NCBI GenBank assembly: GCA_019636275.1
Contig: JAHBXY010000003.1
Coordinates: forward strand, 1 to 64,000
Length of the DNA: 64,000 bases
Direction: 5' to 3'
Source: Planctomycetota bacterium
GTDB lineage: Bacteria; Planctomycetota; J058
The translations under genes were made by a program, and so were the position numbers. Under the pieces are notes generated by a model. The model did not search any database. It was not told the origin of the DNA and saw only the letters and a list, made by a program, of their open reading frames with translations. This document shows, in pieces, positions 18,517 to 28,354 of the stretch (position 1 is the stretch's first letter; the number at the start of each line of letters is the position of its first letter).

Positions 18517-21018
18517 ATGTTCGACCGCTTCACGGATCGGGCGCGCAAGGTCATGGGCCTGGCCCGGCAGGAAGCCCAGCGTTTCAACCATCAGTACATC
18601 GGCACGGAGCACATCCTCCTGGGCTTGATCCAGGAGGGCTCCGGCGTCGCGGCCAACGTCCTGCGTAACCTCGACGTCGACCCGGAGCGGATCCGGGGCG
18701 AGGTGGAGAAGATCGTCCAGGACGGGCCGACCATGGCCACCCTCGGCCAGCTGCCATTCACGCCCCGGGCCAAGAAGGTCCTGGAGCTGGCGTCCGAGGA
18801 GGCCACCAACCTGCGTCACAACTACATCGGGACCGAACACCTCCTCCTGGGCCTCATCCGCGAGAACGAGGGCGTGGCCGCCCAGGTGCTGATGAACCTG
18901 GGCCTCAAGCTGGAAGAGGTCCGCGAGGAAGTGCTCGATCTCCTAGGAGCCGATATGTCGAACAGCGATTCCGGCGCGACCCCGGGCGGCGGCGGCCAGA
19001 ACGAGAAGGCAAGCAAGAAGAGCAAGACGCCGGCGCTGGACGCCTTCGGCCGCGACCTGACCGAGCTCGCCCGCGAGGGCAAGCTCGACCCGGTCATCGG
19101 CCGCAAGGACGAGATCGAGCGCGTGACGATGATCCTCTCGCGCCGCACCAAGAACAACCCGGTGCTGCTCGGCGAGCCGGGCGTCGGCAAGACGGCCATC
19201 GTCGAGGGCCTGGCGCAGGACATCATCAAGGGCAACGTCCCCGAGATCCTGCGCGACAAGCGGATCGTCGTGCTCGACCTCGCGATGATGGTCGCCGGCA
19301 CGAAGTACCGCGGCCAGTTCGAGGAGCGCATCAAGGCGGTCATGACCGAGGTGCGCCGGGTCAAGAACGTCGTCCTGTTCATCGACGAGCTGCACACGCT
19401 CGTCGGCGCGGGCGGCGCCGAGGGCGCGATCGACGCCAGCAACGTGCTCAAGCCGGCGCTCTCGCGCGGCGAGGTGCAGTGCATCGGCGCCACGACGCTC
19501 GACGAGTACCGCAAGTACATCGAGAAGGACGGCGCCCTGGCCCGCCGCTTCCAGAGCATCACGGTCGACCCGCCCAGCAAGCCCGAGGCGGTGGAGATCC
19601 TCCGCGGGCTGCGCGACAAGTACGAGGCGCACCACCGGGTGCAGTACACCGACGAGTCGCTCGAGGCGGCCGTCGAGATGTCGTCGCGCTACATCACCGA
19701 CCGCTTCCTGCCGGACAAGGCGATCGACGTCATCGACGAGGCCGGCGCGCGCCTGCGCATGAAGTCCATGCGCACGCCGCCCGACCTCAAGGACCTCGAG
19801 GAGGACGTCAAGAAGCTCGAGAAGGAGAAGGAGGAGGCGGTCGCCGGCCAGGACTTCGAGCGCGCGGCGTCGCTGCGCGACAAGGCCGACAAGCTGAAGA
19901 AGAAGCGCGAGCAGATCAAGCGCGAGTGGCGCGAGGCCAACAAGGAGTCGGGCGGCGTCGTCGACGAGAACATGATCGCCGAGACCGTCTCCAAGATGAC
20001 CGGCGTCCCGCTCACGCGCCTCGAGAAGGGCGAGGCCGAGCGCCTGCTCAACATGGAGGAGGAGCTGCACAAGATGGTCATCGCCCAGGACGAGGCGATC
20101 AAGACCATCGCGAAGGCCGTGCGGCGCTCGCGCTCGGGGCTCAAGGACCCGCTGCGGCCCATGGGCTCGTTCATCTTCCTCGGCCCCACGGGCGTGGGTA
20201 AGACCCTCCTCGCCAAGGCGCTGGCGAAGTTCATGTTCGACCGCGAGGACTCGCTCATCCAGATCGACATGAGCGAGTACATGGAGAAGCACAACGTCTC
20301 GCGGCTCGTCGGCGCGCCGCCCGGCTACGTGGGCTTCGAGGAGGGCGGCCAGCTCACCGAGAAGATCCGCCGCCGGCCCTACGCGGTGGTGCTCTTCGAC
20401 GAGATCGAGAAGGCGCACCACGACGTGTTCAACATGCTCCTCCAGATCATGGAGGAGGGGAAGCTGACCGACAGCTTCGGGCGGCACGTCGACTTCCGCA
20501 ACGTGATCCTGATCCTGACCTCGAACATCGGCTCGGACATCATCAAGAACAAGGCCGACATGGGCTTCGGCCGCGGCGGCGCCTCCAGCGAGGAGCGCAG
20601 CTACGAGGTGATGAAGAAGCAGCTGATGGACGAGCTGGAGAAGGCGTTCCGGCCGGAGTTCATCAACCGCCTGGACGACATCGTGATCTTCCGCCAGCTG
20701 ACCCGCGAGAACCTGGCGAGCATCGTCAAGCTCGAGATCGCCAAGGTCGCCAAGCGGCTCGAGGACAAGGAGATCAGCCTCGACATCACGCAGGAGGCCA
20801 CGGAGTTCCTCATCGACAAGGGCTTCCACCCGGAGTTCGGCGCCCGGCCGCTGCGCCGCGCGGTCGAGCAGTTCCTGGAGGACCCGCTGTCGGAGGAGCT
20901 GCTCCGCGGCACGTTCGAGGGCAAGCGCTACGTGCTCGTCCAGAACGACACGGAGAACGGCAAGCTCAAGTTCGAGGCCGCCGAGCGGCCGGCCGCGACC
21001 GCCACGTCCTCGACGTAG
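18517..21018 (+). CDS. clpC: ClpC AAA+ unfoldase
   Basis: ATG at 18517; 833 residues. Two Clp N-repeats ([13 protein letters not shown] and [13 protein letters not shown]) form the phospho-arginine-binding N-domain. D1 has Walker A GEPGVGKT at 219-226. The middle domain carries a UVR-like segment ([20 protein letters not shown], about 445-465). D2 has GPTGVGKT at 556-563 and ends in the usual [21 protein letters not shown]. ClpC unfolds McsB-marked or McsA-delivered proteins into ClpP, whose gene is not in this window. It follows mcsB in the same operon and is followed by a hairpin terminator. No frame break occurs across 2.5 kb. Confidence 0.97.
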   Translation: MFDRFTDRARKVMGLARQEAQRFNHQYIGTEHILLGLIQEGSGVAANVLRNLDVDPERIRGEVEKIVQDGPTMATLGQLPFTPRAKKVLELASEEATNLRHNYIGTEHLLLGLIRENEGVAAQVLMNLGLKLEEVREEVLDLLGADMSNSDSGATPGGGGQNEKASKKSKTPALDAFGRDLTELAREGKLDPVIGRKDEIERVTMILSRRTKNNPVLLGEPGVGKTAIVEGLAQDIIKGNVPEILRDKRIVVLDLAMMVAGTKYRGQFEERIKAVMTEVRRVKNVVLFIDELHTLVGAGGAEGAIDASNVLKPALSRGEVQCIGATTLDEYRKYIEKDGALARRFQSITVDPPSKPEAVEILRGLRDKYEAHHRVQYTDESLEAAVEMSSRYITDRFLPDKAIDVIDEAGARLRMKSMRTPPDLKDLEEDVKKLEKEKEEAVAGQDFERAASLRDKADKLKKKREQIKREWREANKESGGVVDENMIAETVSKMTGVPLTRLEKGEAERLLNMEEELHKMVIAQDEAIKTIAKAVRRSRSGLKDPLRPMGSFIFLGPTGVGKTLLAKALAKFMFDREDSLIQIDMSEYMEKHNVSRLVGAPPGYVGFEEGGQLTEKIRRRPYAVVLFDEIEKAHHDVFNMLLQIMEEGKLTDSFGRHVDFRNVILILTSNIGSDIIKNKADMGFGRGGASSEERSYEVMKKQLMDELEKAFRPEFINRLDDIVIFRQLTRENLASIVKLEIAKVAKRLEDKEISLDITQEATEFLIDKGFHPEFGARPLRRAVEQFLEDPLSEELLRGTFEGKRYVLVQNDTENGKLKFEAAERPAATATSST

Positions 21019-21043
21019 CGGCGACGGTCTCTCGATCACGACG

Positions 21044-21080
21044 GCGCGAGGGAGCTCCCCACGGGGCTCCCTCGCGCGTT
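21044..21080 (+). terminator. Rho-independent-type terminator after clpC
   Basis: CGCGAGGGAGC (21045-21055) pairs with GCTCCCTCGCG (21066-21076), and CCC/GGG extends the stem inward. The sequence continues GTTT, a short T tract. It lies 26 bp after the clpC stop, so it probably ends the mcsA-mcsB-clpC transcript. Confidence 0.72.
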
Positions 21081-21151
21081 TCCGGAGGGTCGCCGCGCGC
21101 GCGCGCAGAGGCACGACCCAGCAGGGAAGGCCGTGGACCAGGAGACATGAC

Positions 21152-21419
21152 TCACCACAGAGGAGCAGAGGAAGCAGAGAGCCTGGGAGCTCTTCCTCCC
21201 GCTGCACCTGTTCAACCCACCAGAGCGCAGCGTGTGGAAGGCGCGGAACGGGCCGAGCTCGATCGCCCGGGCACTTGCGGCGATCGCGCCCCCCTCGCGA
21301 GCGCATACTCATCGCAGGTCTGAGCTCGAGAGACATCGCGCCGCGATCTCTTCTCGAGCTCGGAAGAAGGGCGAGTGGACCGGCACACGCCCTCTGCTTC
21401 CTCTGCTCCTCTGTCGTGA
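21152..21419. repeat. MITE-like element, copy 1 (27-bp terminal inverted repeats)
   Basis: Left arm 21152-21178 and right arm 21393-21419 are inverted copies matching at 26 of 27 positions; the core of the arm is CAGAGGAGCAGAGG. The 268-bp element encodes no plausible protein. Its interior (21268-21300, CGGGCACTTGCGGCGATCGC and beyond) recurs inverted in the second copy at 36957-37222. No target-site duplication is obvious. The element fills most of the gap between the clpC terminator and the Fic-like gene. Confidence 0.82.
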
Positions 21420-21504
21420 TCTCTGCATCTCCGCCGGCCGAACCGGCGCCCCCCCCCGCGGGCGCGCCCCCCGCGCGCGATGTAAGCTGCCCGCCGGAGG
21501 GGAC

Positions 21505-23088
21505 ATGACGGCGACGCCGTACTCCGAGGTCGAGGCCCTGCGCGAGCGGATCGACGCGCACCGCCCCTTCACCCCGGACCTCGTCGAGCGCATGCAGCGC
21601 TGGCTCGTGCCGCAGTTCATCTGGGCCTCGGACGGCCTGGGCGCGCGCGAGCGGCTGACGCTGGCCGAGGTGACCGCCTTCCTCGAGCGCGACATCGTGT
21701 CGGGCGGCCATCCCCTCGACCGCTTCCTGGCGCTCGAGCGCCACCGGCGCGCCTTCGCGCTGGTCGAGCGCCGCGCCCGCGAGGGCGGGCGGGTCGACCT
21801 GGAGCTCATCCAGCGGCTCCATCGCGCGCTCACGGAGGGCGCCCGCACCGACGTCGCGCACCGGCCAGGCGAGTGGAAGGAGACCGAGAGCCCGGAGACG
21901 CGCCGGCGCGGTCGGCGCTTCCGCTACGCGCCGCCCGCCGAGGTGCCGGGCCTCATGGAGCGGCTGATCGACGAGCTGCCGCGGCAGCTCCAGGCGGAGC
22001 ACCCGGTCCGCGCCGCCGCGTGGCTCTACTACCACCTGCATCTGATCCATCCCTTCCAGACGCTCAACGGGCCGGTGTCCCGGCTCGCGACGAGCGTGCT
22101 GCTCCTGCACCACGGCTTCCCCCCGCTCGTGCTCGACCCGCGCGACCTGGGCCCCTACCTCGACGCGCTCGCCGGCTGCGACGCGACCGTCCCGGGCGGC
22201 CGGGGCGAGCCGCTCTCGCCGCGGGCCGACGTCACGCCGCTGGCGCTCGTCTTCTGCGACGGGCTGCGGCGCACGGCGCTGCGCCTGCTCGACTTCGTCG
22301 AGGGGCGCGACGTCCAGGCGCCCGACCTGCCGCGGCGCGTGGTCGACGACCAGGAGCAGCTCCTGGCGGCCATGCTCGCGCAGGAGGACCTGTCCTGGCG
22401 CGTGCGCGGCAGCGCCGACGTGCGCGCGCTGCACGGCCGCATGGAGCGCGTCATGCGGCAGCTCGAGTGCAAGGGGCCGATCTACTCGATCCGCGTCGAG
22501 GAGGCCGAGGTCGTCAGCACGCACGGCGGGTGGCGCGAGTTCCTGCCTGCCATGCCGGCGGGCGACGCGGGCATCATCGGCCGCGCCGTCGTGGTCATCG
22601 CCGGCGAGCCGACGTCCAACCTGCGCTTCCCCGTGCCCTCGCGCCTGCGGCTCGTCGTGTGCCGCACGCAGTCGACGGCGCAGGTGCTGCTGCAGTGGGA
22701 CGACCAGGCGCGGCCCAGGGCGCACCCCGGGCCGCCGCGCTCCGAGCAGTGGCCCGACTCGGCGCTCGACAAGCTCCTCACGCGGGCGATCGACTCGCGC
22801 CGCCGCACGTTCGAGCTGCGCGTCCTGGAGGAGAACCTCGCGCCGGCCGCCCAGGAGGAGATCCGGAAGCTGCTCGAGGAGCAGCCCGGCCGCCGGAGCA
22901 TGCGGCTGCGGCGCATCACGGGGCGGCGGGGGCCGTCGGCCCGGTTCGGCAAGGTCGCCGCCGAGGCGCCGGTGACCGCGGAGGTGCCCCCGGACGCGCC
23001 GGCCGAGCCCACGCCTCCGAGCGGCCCACGCTCGAACACGGGGCGGCTGGACGGCCTCCGCCCGGCCGAGCCGCCGCTGTCGTTCTGA
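21505..23088 (+). CDS. Fic-domain protein with an altered catalytic motif
   Basis: ATG at 21505 preceded by GGAGGGG; 527 residues. Residues 35-250 look like a Fido fold: an RLHRALTEG segment with HRPGEW, then the motif IHPFQTLNGPVSRLATSVLLL. The canonical Fic motif is HPFxx(G)NGRxxR. Here His182 and Asn188-Gly189 remain, but the metal-binding acidic residue is Thr186, the first Gly is Leu187 and the Arg after NG is Pro190. The C-terminal half (260-527) is a family-unknown region with charged helices and a basic tail. AMP transfer is therefore doubtful, and another nucleotide-dependent reaction or a binding role is possible. No antitoxin gene is adjacent. Confidence 0.65.
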   Translation: MTATPYSEVEALRERIDAHRPFTPDLVERMQRWLVPQFIWASDGLGARERLTLAEVTAFLERDIVSGGHPLDRFLALERHRRAFALVERRAREGGRVDLELIQRLHRALTEGARTDVAHRPGEWKETESPETRRRGRRFRYAPPAEVPGLMERLIDELPRQLQAEHPVRAAAWLYYHLHLIHPFQTLNGPVSRLATSVLLLHHGFPPLVLDPRDLGPYLDALAGCDATVPGGRGEPLSPRADVTPLALVFCDGLRRTALRLLDFVEGRDVQAPDLPRRVVDDQEQLLAAMLAQEDLSWRVRGSADVRALHGRMERVMRQLECKGPIYSIRVEEAEVVSTHGGWREFLPAMPAGDAGIIGRAVVVIAGEPTSNLRFPVPSRLRLVVCRTQSTAQVLLQWDDQARPRAHPGPPRSEQWPDSALDKLLTRAIDSRRRTFELRVLEENLAPAAQEEIRKLLEEQPGRRSMRLRRITGRRGPSARFGKVAAEAPVTAEVPPDAPAEPTPPSGPRSNTGRLDGLRPAEPPLSF

Positions 23089-23553
23089 CAGCAGGCTCCG
23101 GTCGAGTCGGTTGGATCACAGGGAGCACAGCGCGAAGAACGAGGCTCTCCGTGACCGCTGTGGCCCATGAGCTGCCATCACGCCCTTCCACTCTCGCCGT
23201 GCGGGCTACAGCGGCCGTCGCTCGTTCTGACGTTCACGTCCGGGGCGCGCGGCTCGATGCTCCGATCCGCAGCGAGGCACCTGTCGCCCTCGCTCCGGCC
23301 GCTACGCGGCCTCCGCTCGGGGATGCGCGCCACCGCTCGATCTCCTCGCTTCGCTCGCAGATCGAGCGGTGAGCGCGGTCACATGGAGCACGGAGGCGAC
23401 GAGGGTCGACGAAGGACGCGGAGGTCCTCGGGTCCTTCGTGCCTGCGTGTCCCGTGGGGCGGCCAGGGGCGCTGACGTCACCTCATGAGCTCGAGCTGGG
23501 ACCGCGGTGATCGCGCGCCGGGCGGTTAGGCTCGGGGCGCGAGGTGTCGATCG
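23089..23553. repeat. Intergenic repeat block (B): 174-bp dispersed repeat plus purine-rich palindrome
   Basis: There is no gene in this 465-bp stretch. Bases 23208-23381 recur at 37227-37399 with only about a dozen differences by eye, in the same orientation. Next to it, 23385-23458 is an imperfect palindrome rich in CGGAGG and CGACGAAGG that resembles the reverse complement of 45223-45330. A further CACAGGGAGCACAG / CCGCTGTGG pair lies at 23117-23166. These look like fragments of several repeat families nested together. Confidence 0.75.
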
Positions 23554-24397
23554 ATGACCGAGCTCGTCGTGCGCCGGGCGCCGCTCGTGGCGGCCGCGCT
23601 CTCCCTGGTCGCGCTGGCGGCGGCGGCCCAGGACGAGGGCGGGTTCCAGGACCACACGCTCCGCTTCGCCGGCGCCCTGCAGGCCGCCGGCGAGCCTGGG
23701 CTGGCCGCGCTCGAGGCGTGGGACCCGGCCCGCGACCCGCCGGGCGCCCTGAGCGACGTGGCGCGGCGCGTGGCCGCCCTGCCGCTCGGGCCCGACGCGC
23801 CGGCGCGGCTGGCCGCGCTCGTCGGCCGCGCCGACCCGTTCCTCCAGGAGGCGGGCCTCGTCGTGGCGCGGGGCCAGGTCGAGCAGGGGCTCGTCCAGGG
23901 CGTCGCCGAGGCCGTCGCGGCGCCGGCCGCCCGCGCCGTGCGCGCCGAGCGTCGACCCGTGGGTGGTCCTGGCCGCCGTCGAGAACCGTCGACGCCGCCG
24001 GCGCGCCGCTGGAGCCGCTGCTCGCCGCCCTGGCCGACGCGGCCCGCGCGCGGCCCCTCGCCGATCGACGCCACCCGCGCCGGTCCGGCGAGCTCGCGCA
24101 TGCGACCGGTGACCGGCGGGCCTACGCGCCTCGACGCTACGCTCGGCCGCTGGCTCGGCCCGAGGCCGGCGCCGCGGACGCGGCGCTGCTGGCGCACCTC
24201 GAGCGCCGCCATGGCGCGCGTGGGCTCGAGGCCACCTGCTGCCGGCGCCCCTCGACGCCGCCATCCGGCGCGTGCGTGGCCCTGGCCGAGGGCGACCGCC
24301 GGGGCTGGCCTGGGCGCTCGAGCAGGCGCGGGGCTGGCCGAGGAGCGGGCCGCGCGCCGCCGAGGTCGAGCGGCTGGCCGGCGTCACCGGGGGGTGA
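23554..24397 (+). CDS. Exported protein of unknown function (several frame breaks)
   Basis: The ATG at 23554 opens a signal peptide (VVRRAPLVAAALSLVALAAAAQ) and an Ala/Leu-rich helical region resembling HEAT-type repeats. The frame breaks at about 23945: VDPWVVLAAVENR reads in a second frame and AAGAPLEPLLAALADAARARP in a third. The end (WALEQARGWPRSG, then EVERLAGVTGG) and stop at 24395-24397 are in yet another register. Composition and codon bias stay coding-like throughout, so I read it as one protein of about 280 residues damaged by indels. I recognise no family. It converges on the MpaB-like gene. Confidence 0.55.
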
Positions 24398-24409
24398 CCG
24401 CGCAGCGCG

Positions 24410-25633
24410 TCAGCAAACCTGCTGACCGCGCGCCGCCGCGGCGCGTCGAGCTGCAAGGGCGGCGCCGGCCAGGCGCGACGGGCGGGCGAACGTCGGCCGC
24501 GCGCCGGCCAGCGCGCCCGTGATCGCCTGCTCCCAGTAGACGCGCCCGCCCGCGGCGAGCAGGTCCTCGACGCCCGGGACCCACGCGCGCGCGCGCTCGA
24601 TCCCGGCGACGAGCGGCCGCGCCGCCGGGACGACGAGGCGCCACGCCGTGCGCGGCAAGGCCAGCTGGTCGGCCGTCTCGGACCCGAGCAGCGTCCGCAG
24701 CAGGGCGTAGCCGAGCTGCACCTGCGCGGCGGCCAGGCGGCGCTCCAGCTCGGTCCGCGCCTGCTCGCGCGGCAGCTCGACGAGCGCCCGCACGAGCGAC
24801 CGCGAGTCGTCGTCCGGCGGGCCCTCGGTGGCCAGGATCAGCGCGCGCAGGGCGCGCGCCTCGGCGATCGTCGCCGGCAGGAGCTCGGGGTCGACCCCCG
24901 TGATCCACCCCGACGTGCGCCACAGGTGCAGGTAGTCCTCGGCCTCCTCGTCGCTCACCGAGAGCCCCAGCGCGCGCACCCCGTCGAGCCACTCGAGCGA
25001 GAAGAGGAGCGTCGTGCCCACGAGGTCGTGCTGGTTGATCGGCGCGCCCCACAGGTCGGCGCGCCAGCGGCCGGACGCCAGGACCAGGCGGCGCACGGCC
25101 GCGTGGATCAGGCGCACGCGCAGGGCGAGCTGCCAGCCGAGCCCGCCCGGCCGCAGCCCGCCGGGGGAGCAGGTGGCCACGACGAAGCGCCCGGTCTCCG
25201 CCAGGCGCTTGCCGGCGAGGCGCCCCGACGTGAGCTGGCCCGAGAGCGCCAGCGGCTTGTTCCCGGCGGGCGAGCAGTAGCCCGCCGCCAGCGACCGCGC
25301 CCCGAGGACCACCCCGCCGAGCGGCCCCGCCCGCAGGAGCAGGCGACCTGCCCGGTCGCAGCGCGGCAGGTCCACCCAGAAGGGGAGGCGCGCCGCCTCC
25401 TCGAGCAGGCGGCGCAGGGCCGGCGCCGCCCCGCGCGGGGGCGCCGCCGCGGCCAGGCCGCGCTCGAGCGCCCGCGCCTGCGCCGGCTCCTCGTCGAGGA
25501 CCGCCGCGGCCTCGTCGGCCAGGGGGTCCTGCCGCCCGAGGAACTCGACCAGCCGGTCCGCGCGCGCGCCGAAGCGGGCGCGGGCGGCGGGGAGGTCGAC
25601 GACGCGCGCGGGGACCTCGAGGGCGTCGGCCAT
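24410..25633 (-). CDS. MpaB/Lcp-type oxygenase domain protein (DUF2236)
   Basis: ATG at 25633; 407 residues, no signal peptide. The core shows family landmarks: LRVRLIHAAVRRLVL near 180 with a conserved His, then WGAPINQHDLVGTTLLFSLEW around 205 with a second conserved His. The family includes latex-clearing protein (Lcp) and mycophenolate MpaB, haem-b oxygenases that cleave C=C bonds; most bacterial members have no known substrate. The C-terminus ends in a basic Ala/Arg stretch. It is 70 bp downstream of the ABC-F gene on the same strand and could be co-transcribed. Confidence 0.85.
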   Translation of the reverse strand: MADALEVPARVVDLPAARARFGARADRLVEFLGRQDPLADEAAAVLDEEPAQARALERGLAAAAPPRGAAPALRRLLEEAARLPFWVDLPRCDRAGRLLLRAGPLGGVVLGARSLAAGYCSPAGNKPLALSGQLTSGRLAGKRLAETGRFVVATCSPGGLRPGGLGWQLALRVRLIHAAVRRLVLASGRWRADLWGAPINQHDLVGTTLLFSLEWLDGVRALGLSVSDEEAEDYLHLWRTSGWITGVDPELLPATIAEARALRALILATEGPPDDDSRSLVRALVELPREQARTELERRLAAAQVQLGYALLRTLLGSETADQLALPRTAWRLVVPAARPLVAGIERARAWVPGVEDLLAAGGRVYWEQAITGALAGARPTFARPSRLAGAALAARRAAAARGQQVC

Positions 25634-25703
25634 ACATCATGGTCTACCCCGCCCCGCGCCCGCCGGCAGGCGCGTCGCGCCAACCTCCTCGGGGGTCGAA
25701 GGT

Positions 25704-27521
25704 TCAGCCGCCCTGGCGGGCCTCGAGCTCCTGCCAGCGGGCGAACAGCGCCTCGACGCGCGCCTGCGCCTCGCCCAGCTCGCGCGCGGCCTCCTGCATC
25801 CGCCGCGCGTCGCGCCCGGGCGCCTCGAGCTCGGCCTGCAGCGCCGCGACCTGCGCCTCGGCCGCGGCGATCGTGTCCTCCATCCCCTCGAGCTCGGCCC
25901 GCTCCTTGTTCGACAGCTTCGTCCGCGCGGGCGCCGGCGCGCGCGCCGGCGGGTCCGACGGGCGCTCGGCGCGCGCCGCGTCCTTGCGCAGCGCCTGGCG
26001 GGCGCGCGTGTACTGCTCGGTCGTGGCCAGGAGCCGCCCGCCGTCGCCCAGGCCCAGCCCGAGCACCTCGGTGGCGGCGGCGTCGAGGAGGAAGCGGTCG
26101 TGCGAGACGATCACCGCCGCGCCGGGGAACTCGACCAGGCTCTCCTCGAGCACCTCGAGCGACGGGATGTCCAGGTCGTTCGTCGGCTCGTCGAGGAGCA
26201 GCACGTCCGCCGGCTCGAGCATGAGCCGCGCCAGGAGCACGCGCGCCTTCTCGCCCCCCGACAGGCGCCGCACGTGCATCTGGAGCTGCTCCTGCGGGAA
26301 CAGGAAGCGCTTCGCCCAGGCGGTCACGTGCAGCGGCCGCCCCTGGTAGTGGACGAACTCGCCCGAGGGCGCCAGCGCCTGCCGGAGCGTCGCCTCGGGG
26401 TCGAGCTGCGCCCGCTCCTGGTCGAAGTAGACCACCCGCAGGCCGTGCGCGCGCTTGACGGTCCCCTCGGTGGGCGCGAGCTGCCCGGCGAGGACCTTGA
26501 GGAGGGTCGACTTGCCGCAGCCGTTGGGGCCGAGGAGGCCGAGGCGGTCGCCCGGGCCGAGCGAGAGCGACACGCCGCGGAACAGCGCCTGCTCGCCGAT
26601 CGTGTGGCCGACGCGGTCGAGCGTCACGAGCGCGTTGGCGCGCCGGCCGGTCGCCGCGAAGCCGAGCTGCACCGCGTCGCCGTGGGCGTTGCGCCGCGCG
26701 ACCTCCGACAGCCGCGTCGAGAGCTCGTCGGCCTGCGTGAACTTCGCCGCCGACTTCTTGCGCTGCTCGCGCGGCGTCTTCTTCAGGAAGGCCACCGTGC
26801 GCTCGAGCTTGGCCTCGAGCGCGCGCTGCTCGCCGCGCTGCGCCTCGATCAGCGCCTCGCGCCGCTCGACGAGGTCGCTGTAGCTCCCCTCGCAGCGGAG
26901 GAACCCGGCCGGCAGGCGCGGGTCGAGCTCGAAGACGACGCTCGACACCTCGTCGAGCAGGTAGCGGTCGTGCGTGACCATGACGAACGCGAACTGCGGC
27001 CGGGCGAGCAGCTTCTCCAGCCAGAGGATCCCGTCGAGGTCCAGGTGGTTCGTGGGCTCGTCGAGGAGGAGGAGCTGCGGCTCGGTCACGAGCGCGCGGC
27101 ACAGCGCCAGGCGCTTCTTCCACCCGCCCGAGAGCGTCTCGACCGGCTGGTCGGCGCGCGGGCCCCCCGCCTCGTCGAACCCGGCCTTGCCCAGGGTCAC
27201 GGCCGCGCGCGCGGCGCGCTCGTGCGGCTCGAGCGCGGTCCGCGCCAGCGCCTCCTGCACGACGCCCGCCGGTGTGGCGCCGGGCGCGAAGACGTCCTCC
27301 TGCGGCACCCAGGCCAGGCGCGCGCCCTGGGCCAGGGCCACCTGCCCCTCGTCGGCGGGCTCGTCGCCGGCGAGCACGCGCAGGAGCGTCGACTTCCCCG
27401 CGCCGTTGGGGCCGATCAGCCCCACGCGCTCGCCCTCGTGGATCGAGAACGACAGCCCCTGGAACAGCGGGCGGCCGTGGTGGGTGCGGGACAGGGCGTG
27501 GCAGGCGAGGAGGGCGGGCAC
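25704..27521 (-). CDS. ABC-F family ATPase (Uup-like)
   Basis: GTG at 27521; 605 residues. Two ABC domains in tandem: Walker A GPNGAGKST near 38 with signature LSGGWKKRL and Walker B LLLLDEPTNHLD, then GPNGCGKST with LSGGEKARV and LLLDEPTNDLD. A charged linker (KKTPREQRKKSAAKF) lies between them, and a Leu/Glu-rich coiled coil forms the last 75 residues. There are no membrane segments, as expected of ABC-F proteins, which act on ribosomes or nucleic acids. The Uup-type coiled coil suggests a role in ribosome or DNA-structure maintenance. It is divergent from the 27590 operon. Confidence 0.94.
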   Translation of the reverse strand: MPALLACHALSRTHHGRPLFQGLSFSIHEGERVGLIGPNGAGKSTLLRVLAGDEPADEGQVALAQGARLAWVPQEDVFAPGATPAGVVQEALARTALEPHERAARAAVTLGKAGFDEAGGPRADQPVETLSGGWKKRLALCRALVTEPQLLLLDEPTNHLDLDGILWLEKLLARPQFAFVMVTHDRYLLDEVSSVVFELDPRLPAGFLRCEGSYSDLVERREALIEAQRGEQRALEAKLERTVAFLKKTPREQRKKSAAKFTQADELSTRLSEVARRNAHGDAVQLGFAATGRRANALVTLDRVGHTIGEQALFRGVSLSLGPGDRLGLLGPNGCGKSTLLKVLAGQLAPTEGTVKRAHGLRVVYFDQERAQLDPEATLRQALAPSGEFVHYQGRPLHVTAWAKRFLFPQEQLQMHVRRLSGGEKARVLLARLMLEPADVLLLDEPTNDLDIPSLEVLEESLVEFPGAAVIVSHDRFLLDAAATEVLGLGLGDGGRLLATTEQYTRARQALRKDAARAERPSDPPARAPAPARTKLSNKERAELEGMEDTIAAAEAQVAALQAELEAPGRDARRMQEAARELGEAQARVEALFARWQELEARQGG

Positions 27522-27589
27522 GCGACGAAGATAGCGTGTCGCGGGCTCCCCGGTTGCGCGAGGGGGGCGCGCCCTGGCAGGCTCTCAAC

Positions 27590-28354
27590 ATGGCGGACCC
27601 GGGGCTGCGCGAGCTCGAGCGGCGGTGGCGGCAGAGCGGCGCGCCCGACGACGAGGCGCGCTGGCTGGTGGCGCGCCTGCGCAAGGGCGAGCTCGACGCG
27701 GGGCGCCTCGAGCTCGCCGCCTGCTGCGACCACCGGCCGGCCGACCAGGCCCTGCGCGCCGTCGGGATCGCGCCGAGCCCGACCTCGTGGGTCACCGACG
27801 TGCGCCGCTGGGGTGACGACCCCTGCGTCCGCGCCGGCCTCGTCGCGGCGCGGCTGGCCCTGCCCGTGTGGGCCGAGGCCTTCCCGGCCGACGGCCGGCC
27901 GGCGGCGATCCTGGACCTCGTCGCGCGCTGGCTCGAGGCCGCGGGCGGGGAGCGCCGCGACGCGGAGCAGGCCGTCCTCGACGCCGAGGACGCCGCCGTC
28001 GCCGCCCAGGCCGAGGTCGAGGACGCGGCCGACCTCGCCGCCTCCTGGGGCGCGCACCTCGCCGAGCAGGCGGCGGTCGCCGCGCTCTACGCCGCGCGGA
28101 CCCTGCAGGCCGCCGCGCGCGAGTCGCCGCGGTCGCTGAGCGTGCCGCGCGCCTGGCTGCGCCGGCGCCCGGCCCGCACGAGCCGCGCCCGCGCGCCGGC
28201 CTCGGTCGTCGACGACTTCCTGGCCGCCCATGCCCGCGCCGCCCGCGCCTTGCGCGTCGCCGACGACGTCGTGCGCGCCGCCGTCGACGCCGGCGTGGCC
28301 GCCTGGTGCCTCGACCCGCTCGGCCAGCCGTGCCCCGAGGGAGCCCGCCCGTGA
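27590..28354 (+). CDS. Hypothetical protein, first gene of an overlapping operon
   Basis: ATG at 27590; 254 residues, no signal peptide. The N-terminus (ELERRWRQSGAPDDEARWLVARLRKGELDAGRLELAA) resembles a helical module seen at the start of many uncharacterised Myxococcota and Planctomycetota proteins. The rest is Ala-rich helix with an acidic stretch (DAEDAAVAAQAEVEDAADLAA) and ends near two Cys. No catalytic motif is evident. Its stop overlaps the next GTG (GTGA), so it is translationally coupled to the RING-type gene. Confidence 0.72.
   Translation: MADPGLRELERRWRQSGAPDDEARWLVARLRKGELDAGRLELAACCDHRPADQALRAVGIAPSPTSWVTDVRRWGDDPCVRAGLVAARLALPVWAEAFPADGRPAAILDLVARWLEAAGGERRDAEQAVLDAEDAAVAAQAEVEDAADLAASWGAHLAEQAAVAALYAARTLQAAARESPRSLSVPRAWLRRRPARTSRARAPASVVDDFLAAHARAARALRVADDVVRAAVDAGVAAWCLDPLGQPCPEGARP

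Noticed and set aside
18943..22725. A 1,260-codon minus-strand frame opposite clpC and the Fic-like gene
   Set aside because: It is antisense to clpC, whose reading frame and motifs are unmistakable, and spans the clpC terminator and MITE.
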